From CAVPGP01 sp963704025 (GTDB lineage: Bacteria; Actinomycetota; Thermoleophilia; Gaiellales; Gaiellaceae): a stretch of DNA of 64,000 bases. Position numbers and translations under genes: made by a program. The stretch is from NCBI GenBank assembly GCA_963704025.1, contig CAVPGP010000001.1, positions 124,001-188,000 on the forward strand. The letters are read 5' to 3'. The notes under the pieces were generated by a model. The model was not told where the DNA came from. It searched no databases and saw only the letters and a list, made by a program, of their open reading frames with translations. Below are positions 60,482 through 64,000 of the stretch, one piece after another. The first letter of the stretch is position 1. Each line of letters starts with the position of its first letter.

Positions 60482-61027
60482 GTGCAATGTCCCGGGCCGA
60501 GGCGACCTCCGTGGAGAGCGCAGCGACCGGACGGCTCCGACTCGCGCCAGATCGGTCGGGCGCCGATACTGAGCGTTCTGGCCGCCGGACGCCCCGATCT
60601 GATCGAAGTGCTCACAGAGCTCTGCGAGGAGCTCGTGCGCGAGCTCGAAGGCGTGGGCTGCATCATCTCGCGCGTGATCGGCGACGTGCTCGTCCAGATC
60701 GCGGAGGCCGCTCCCGACGGGCGCTCCTACGAGCAGGGCCGCGGCTACCTCGTCTCGGAGTTCCCGGAGACGCAGAAGGTGCTGCGGACCGGCGACCCGT
60801 TCTTCGTCTCGACCGCGGACGAGGCCCCTGACCCGGCCGAGGTCGCCGTGCTCCGCGAGCTGGGCGTCGGCGCGGTCCTGATGCTCGCACTGCGCGTCGG
60901 CGGCGAGCCGTGGGGTCTCGTCGAGGTGTACCGCGACGAGCCTGCGACCTTCGCCGAGGACGACGCCGCCCGTGCGAGCGAGACGATCGCGCACACCGCA
61001 GCACGGCTGTACGGCGAGCTCGCCTAG
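60482..61027 (+). CDS. GAF-domain-like protein
   Basis: A protein of about 181 residues with a GAF-like fold: L-T-E-L-C-E-E-L-V-R-E-L, C-I-I-S-R-V-I-G-D-V-L, then a central helix and A-V-L-M-L-A-L-R-V-G-G-E-P-W-G-L-V-E-V-Y-R, the typical last strands. Such domains bind small ligands or nucleotides. The start is unsure: GTG 60482 abuts the inverted repeat, GTG 60350 would run through it, and no Shine-Dalgarno is clear. It follows the GGDEF/HD-GYP gene and may sense a signal for it. Confidence 0.65.
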   Translation: MQCPGPRRPPWRAQRPDGSDSRQIGRAPILSVLAAGRPDLIEVLTELCEELVRELEGVGCIISRVIGDVLVQIAEAAPDGRSYEQGRGYLVSEFPETQKVLRTGDPFFVSTADEAPDPAEVAVLRELGVGAVLMLALRVGGEPWGLVEVYRDEPATFAEDDAARASETIAHTAARLYGELA

Positions 61028-61102
61028 CCAACGGCAGGATCCCTCGTTCGATACCCCACGACGGGGGACGCGACCGGACGCGCCAGAGACCACGGTGGGC
61101 AC

Positions 61103-62194
61103 ATGCGGCATGCGGCCATGCTCTTCGTCGTCTCGCTCTGCCTCGCGGCACCTGCCTGGGCCGACGGCGGCCCGCGCGCCGGTGCAGTCCGCGAGGCAGG
61201 CGGCGTCGTCTCGGCGCTCTCGGACTCGGCAATCAGCGTCAGGCACGGGAAGCGCACTGCGACCTGCGCGCTCGGCGAGCGCGCGCCGTCGCTCCGCGGG
61301 ATCGCGGTGGGCGACCGCGTCCACATGCTGTGCGGTCGGCGCGCCGACGGATGGAAGCTGCTCCGGATCAAGGAGCTCAAGCCGGAGCCGGTGAAAGCTG
61401 CCGGGGCCGTCTCGGCGCTCACCGACTCCTCGATCACAGTCGAGAAGCTCACTTGCGCGATCCCGGACCGGCTTGCGGAGAAGGCAGGCGGGCTCCGCGT
61501 CGGCGACCAGGTGCTGATCGCCTGCGTGCGCGGCGTCCTCGTGGGCGTCGAGCGCAGGCAGGACGAGAGCGCGAAGCCTGAGCCGGTCACGCTTGCCGGC
61601 GCCGTCACCGCCCTTTCGCCGCGCTCGATCTCGGTGCACGGCGACCGCGACCTGACGTGCTCCGTGCCGGAGGGCCTTGCAGAGAAGTTGGGCACGGTCA
61701 AGGTCGGCGACAGGGTGAAGATCGCCTGCGCGCGCGGAGTCCTCGTCGGACTCGGCCGCACTGGAGAGCCGAGCCCGAAGCCGGATGCCGTCGTGACGCT
61801 GACGGGCGCGATCAGCGCCCACTCGGCCGGCTCGATCACGGTGCACGGGGAGCGCGACCTGACCTGCGCGATCCCCGCGCTGTACGCCGACAGACTGGGC
61901 ACGTCGTTCAAGGTGGGCGACAAGGTCAAGCTGGCCTGCAGCGGCGGCGTCCTCACCGGGCTGGGCCGCCTCGAGGAGTCGAAGCCGCCGGCGCCCGCGC
62001 CGTCCACGCAGCCGACCGCGGCGTTCGGCGTCCTGACGAGCATCCGCGGCGACGGTGTGACGGTTCACGCCGATGCGGGCGACCTCTCCTGCAGGACCAC
62101 CGACCGGTCGCCGAGCCTCGCCGAGTACCACCTCGGCGACAGCGTCAAGGTCGCCTGCGAGGGCGGCGTCCTGACCGCGATCCATCGCCCGTGA
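61103..62194 (+). CDS. Secreted protein with five Cys-containing beta repeats
   Basis: A 363-residue protein. Signal peptide about 1-20, then five repeats of about 65 residues. Each repeat has A-L-S/T, S-I-T-V, a Cys in L-T-C, a helix L-A-E-K-L-G and V-G-D-x-V-K-I-A-C, then G-V-L-x-G-L. The two Cys per repeat could form disulfides. The fold looks like small beta barrels (OB-like). ATG 61103 is the start; an ATG at 61118 is an alternative. No family or function recognised. Confidence 0.7.
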   Translation: MRHAAMLFVVSLCLAAPAWADGGPRAGAVREAGGVVSALSDSAISVRHGKRTATCALGERAPSLRGIAVGDRVHMLCGRRADGWKLLRIKELKPEPVKAAGAVSALTDSSITVEKLTCAIPDRLAEKAGGLRVGDQVLIACVRGVLVGVERRQDESAKPEPVTLAGAVTALSPRSISVHGDRDLTCSVPEGLAEKLGTVKVGDRVKIACARGVLVGLGRTGEPSPKPDAVVTLTGAISAHSAGSITVHGERDLTCAIPALYADRLGTSFKVGDKVKLACSGGVLTGLGRLEESKPPAPAPSTQPTAAFGVLTSIRGDGVTVHADAGDLSCRTTDRSPSLAEYHLGDSVKVACEGGVLTAIHRP

Positions 62195-62288
62195 GCTCGC
62201 CGTGGGAATCTTCCACGACCCCGAACTGACGCTCGTGCCGGGCCTCGCCCGGTCGGGCGGAGTGCGCCGGCCCAGGCCTGCGCGGCGG

Positions 62289-62305
62289 GCGTCCGGCCCG
62301 GACGC
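62289..62305. terminator. Inverted repeat between convergent genes
   Basis: GCGTCCGG-C-CCGGACGC forms a strong stem and lies between the stop at 62194 and the convergent stop at 62318. It probably ends both transcripts. Confidence 0.4.
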
Positions 62306-62317
62306 AGAGCCCAGGGA

Positions 62318-63910
62318 CTACAGCGGCACGTTGCCGTGCTTGCGCGGTGGACGCCGCTCTCTCTTCGTGATCGATGTCTTCAGCGCGTCGATCAAGACGG
62401 GCCGCGACCGCCGCGGCTCGATCACCTCGTCGATGTAGCCCCGCTCGGCCGCGGCGTACGGGTTGGCGAAGCGCTCCTTGTAGTCGGCGATCAGCTCGGC
62501 GCGCTTCGCCTCGGGGTCGTCTGACTCGGCGAGCTCGCCGCGGAAGACGATGTTGACGGCTCCCTCCGGCCCCATGACCGCCACCTCGGCGGTCGGCCAG
62601 GCGAAGTTGAAGTCTGCGCGGATGTGCTTCGAGCTCATGACGTCGTAGGCGCCGCCGTAGGCCTTGCGCGTGATCACCGCGAGCTTCGGGACGGTCGCCT
62701 CCGCGTACGCGTAGAGGAGCTTCGCCCCGTGGCGGATGATCCCGCCCCACTCCTGCGCCGTCCCCGGGAGGAAGCCCGGCACGTCGACGAACGTCACGAG
62801 TGGGATGTTGAAGGCGTCGCACGTGCGCACGAAGCGCGCTGCCTTGACGGACGAGTCGATGTCGAGCACACCGGCGAGCGCCTTCGGCTGGTTGCCGACG
62901 ATCCCCACGGGCCAGCCGCCGAGTCGGGCGAAGCCGCAGACGATGTTCTCTGCGAAGAGCGGCTGGATCTCGAGAAAGTCGCCGTCGTCGACGATGTGGC
63001 CGATCACCTGCTTGATGTCGTACGGCTTCGTCGCCTCGTCGGGGACGATCTCGTCCAGCTCGGGCGCCTCGCGGTCGACCGGGTCCGACGGCTCGGCGTA
63101 AGGCGGCGGCTCGACGTTGTTCTGAGGCAGGAACGAGAGCAGGTAGCGGGCGTCGTCCAGCGCGGACTCCTCGTCCGGGGCCGTCAGGTGCGCGACACCG
63201 GACTTCGAGGCGTGCGTCAAGGCGCCGCCGAGCTCCTCGAAGTCCACCTCCTCGCCGGTGACCGTCTTCACCACGTCGGGGCCGGTGATGAACATGTACG
63301 ACGTCCCCTCGACCATGAGGATGAAGTCCGTCATCGCCGGCGAGTACACCGCGCCGCCGGCGCAAGGCCCCATGATCAGGCTGATCTGCGGGATCACGCC
63401 CGACGCCTGCACGTTGCGCCAGAAGATCTCGGCGTAGCCCGCGAGCGAGACGACCCCTTCCTGGATGCGCGCCCCGCCCGAGTCGTTGATCCCGACGAGT
63501 GGGCAGCCGTACTTGACGGCCATGTCCATCACCTTGCAGATCTTCTCCGCGAAGACCTCTGAGAGCGAGCCGCCGAAGACGGTGAAGTCCTGCGAGAACA
63601 CGAAGACCTTGCGCCCGAAGATCGTCCCGTGCCCGGTGACGACGGCGTCGCCGTACGGCCTGCGCTCGAGCATGCCGAAGTTGGGCTCGCGGTGGCGGAC
63701 GTAGCGGTCGAGCTCGACGAAGGAGCCGGGGTCGAGGAGGCGCTCCGCGCGCTCGCGCGCGAGCAGCTTGCCGGCCTCGCGCTGCTTCGCGACGGACTTC
63801 GCCGAGCCGGCATGGCGCGCCTCGTCGCGAAGCTCTCGCAGCCAGTCGAGCTTCTCCCGCGTCGTCTCGTGGACCCGCTCGTCCTGCCCCTTGTCCGGCG
63901 CCCTGGCCAT
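62318..63910 (-). CDS. Acyl-CoA (propionyl/methylmalonyl) carboxylase beta subunit
   Basis: A 530-residue carboxyltransferase. G-I-N-D-S-G-G-A-R-I-Q-E-G in the N-half and G-I-I-R-H-G-A-K-L-L, V-I-T-R-K-A-Y-G-G-A-Y in the C-half form the two oxyanion sites and the CoA/biotin pocket of the PccB/AccD5 family. D-V-P-G-F-L-P-G-T-A-Q-E is the usual biotin-binding stretch. It carboxylates propionyl- or acetyl-CoA with the biotin-bearing alpha subunit, probably the gene at 54633. ATG 63910 has a TAGGCT box 7 bases upstream; the frame beyond it is low-complexity. Confidence 0.93.
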   Translation of the reverse strand: MARAPDKGQDERVHETTREKLDWLRELRDEARHAGSAKSVAKQREAGKLLARERAERLLDPGSFVELDRYVRHREPNFGMLERRPYGDAVVTGHGTIFGRKVFVFSQDFTVFGGSLSEVFAEKICKVMDMAVKYGCPLVGINDSGGARIQEGVVSLAGYAEIFWRNVQASGVIPQISLIMGPCAGGAVYSPAMTDFILMVEGTSYMFITGPDVVKTVTGEEVDFEELGGALTHASKSGVAHLTAPDEESALDDARYLLSFLPQNNVEPPPYAEPSDPVDREAPELDEIVPDEATKPYDIKQVIGHIVDDGDFLEIQPLFAENIVCGFARLGGWPVGIVGNQPKALAGVLDIDSSVKAARFVRTCDAFNIPLVTFVDVPGFLPGTAQEWGGIIRHGAKLLYAYAEATVPKLAVITRKAYGGAYDVMSSKHIRADFNFAWPTAEVAVMGPEGAVNIVFRGELAESDDPEAKRAELIADYKERFANPYAAAERGYIDEVIEPRRSRPVLIDALKTSITKRERRPPRKHGNVPL

Positions 63911-63917
63911 CGCGCGG

Positions 63918-63923
63918 AGCCTA
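63918..63923 (-). promoter_or_regulatory. -10 box TAGGCT of the carboxylase beta gene
   Basis: TAGGCT on the minus strand ends 7 bases before ATG 63910, the leaderless spacing used throughout the window. Confidence 0.45.
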
Positions 63924-63936
63924 CCGCGCCCCAACC

Positions 63937-63949
63937 GGGGACAGTCCCC
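63937..63949. repeat. REP-like inverted repeat at the right edge
   Basis: GGGGAC-A-GTCCCC with the preceding CCAACC looks like a short dispersed palindrome of the kind scattered between genes in related genomes. Only one copy is seen here, and the rest of the region to 64000 shows no gene. Confidence 0.4.
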
Positions 63950-64000
63950 CGACATGCCCGAAAGAGCCATGTGAGACCGCATGCCCGTCTGTCCCGAACA

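Overview
The window is high-GC, densely packed bacterial chromosome. Short -10-like TANNNT boxes sit 6-9 bases before many start codons (leaderless mRNA style), GTG starts are common and 4-base start/stop overlaps are frequent. Together with the gene content this points to an actinobacterium-like genome, probably Thermoleophilia (Gaiellales/Solirubrobacterales). That placement is inference; no rRNA, tRNA or CRISPR array was recognised.

Region 1 (1-5713): three secreted right-handed beta-helix proteins. The first is cut by the left edge. Two of them carry fibronectin III repeats and share a nearly identical 1.3-kb 3' module.

Region 2 (5718-18706): an exopolysaccharide cluster. It has a GT4 and two GT2 glycosyltransferases, an AsnB amidotransferase, a stand-alone LuxR-type regulator, a Wzz-like chain-length protein, a Wzy-like polymerase/ligase, a ChbG/YdjC deacetylase, a FemAB/CelD-like acyltransferase, a second AsnB-like protein and the initiating polyprenyl-phosphate sugar transferase.

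Region 3 (18826-24880): a RiPP cluster of lasso-peptide type. An ABC-2 exporter pair, a nucleotidyltransferase, a PqqD-like recognition protein (B1), a transglutaminase-like peptidase (B2) and an asparagine-synthetase-like cyclase (C) form one overlapping operon. An HprK-like kinase faces a 57-codon precursor gene that is too short for routine ORF calling. The precursor has the classical lasso leader motif, but its predicted core has no Asp/Glu at positions 7-9, where the ring should close. Three matching 16-bp palindromes lie in the three divergent intergenic regions of regions 2-3 and suggest one regulon.

Region 4 (24866-37609): a GNAT protein, an Asp23/Gls24 protein, a metallophosphoesterase, a succinate dehydrogenase operon of SdhA-SdhB-HdrB-like type with no SdhC/D gene, a cluster of frameshifted genes (membrane protein, histidine kinase, response regulator), a secreted glycosidase-like protein, ATP-type PEP carboxykinase and an alpha/beta hydrolase.

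Region 5 (37606-54602): an M29 aminopeptidase, two Xer-type recombinases, and TCA-cycle genes (citrate synthase, isocitrate dehydrogenase, malate dehydrogenase, both succinyl-CoA synthetase subunits). Between them are a Lon-like protease, an aminotransferase, a methyltransferase, an ABC-2 transporter with a doubly frameshifted ATPase, and several small or secreted proteins.

Region 6 (54633-64000): biotin-dependent carboxylase alpha (frameshifted) and beta subunits at either end. Between them lie pgsA, an NlpC/P60 hydrolase, a GGDEF/HD-GYP protein, a GAF protein, a five-repeat secreted protein, tiny genes and repeat-type inverted repeats. Succinate dehydrogenase, the TCA genes, PEP carboxykinase and acyl-CoA carboxylase together form a central-carbon neighbourhood.
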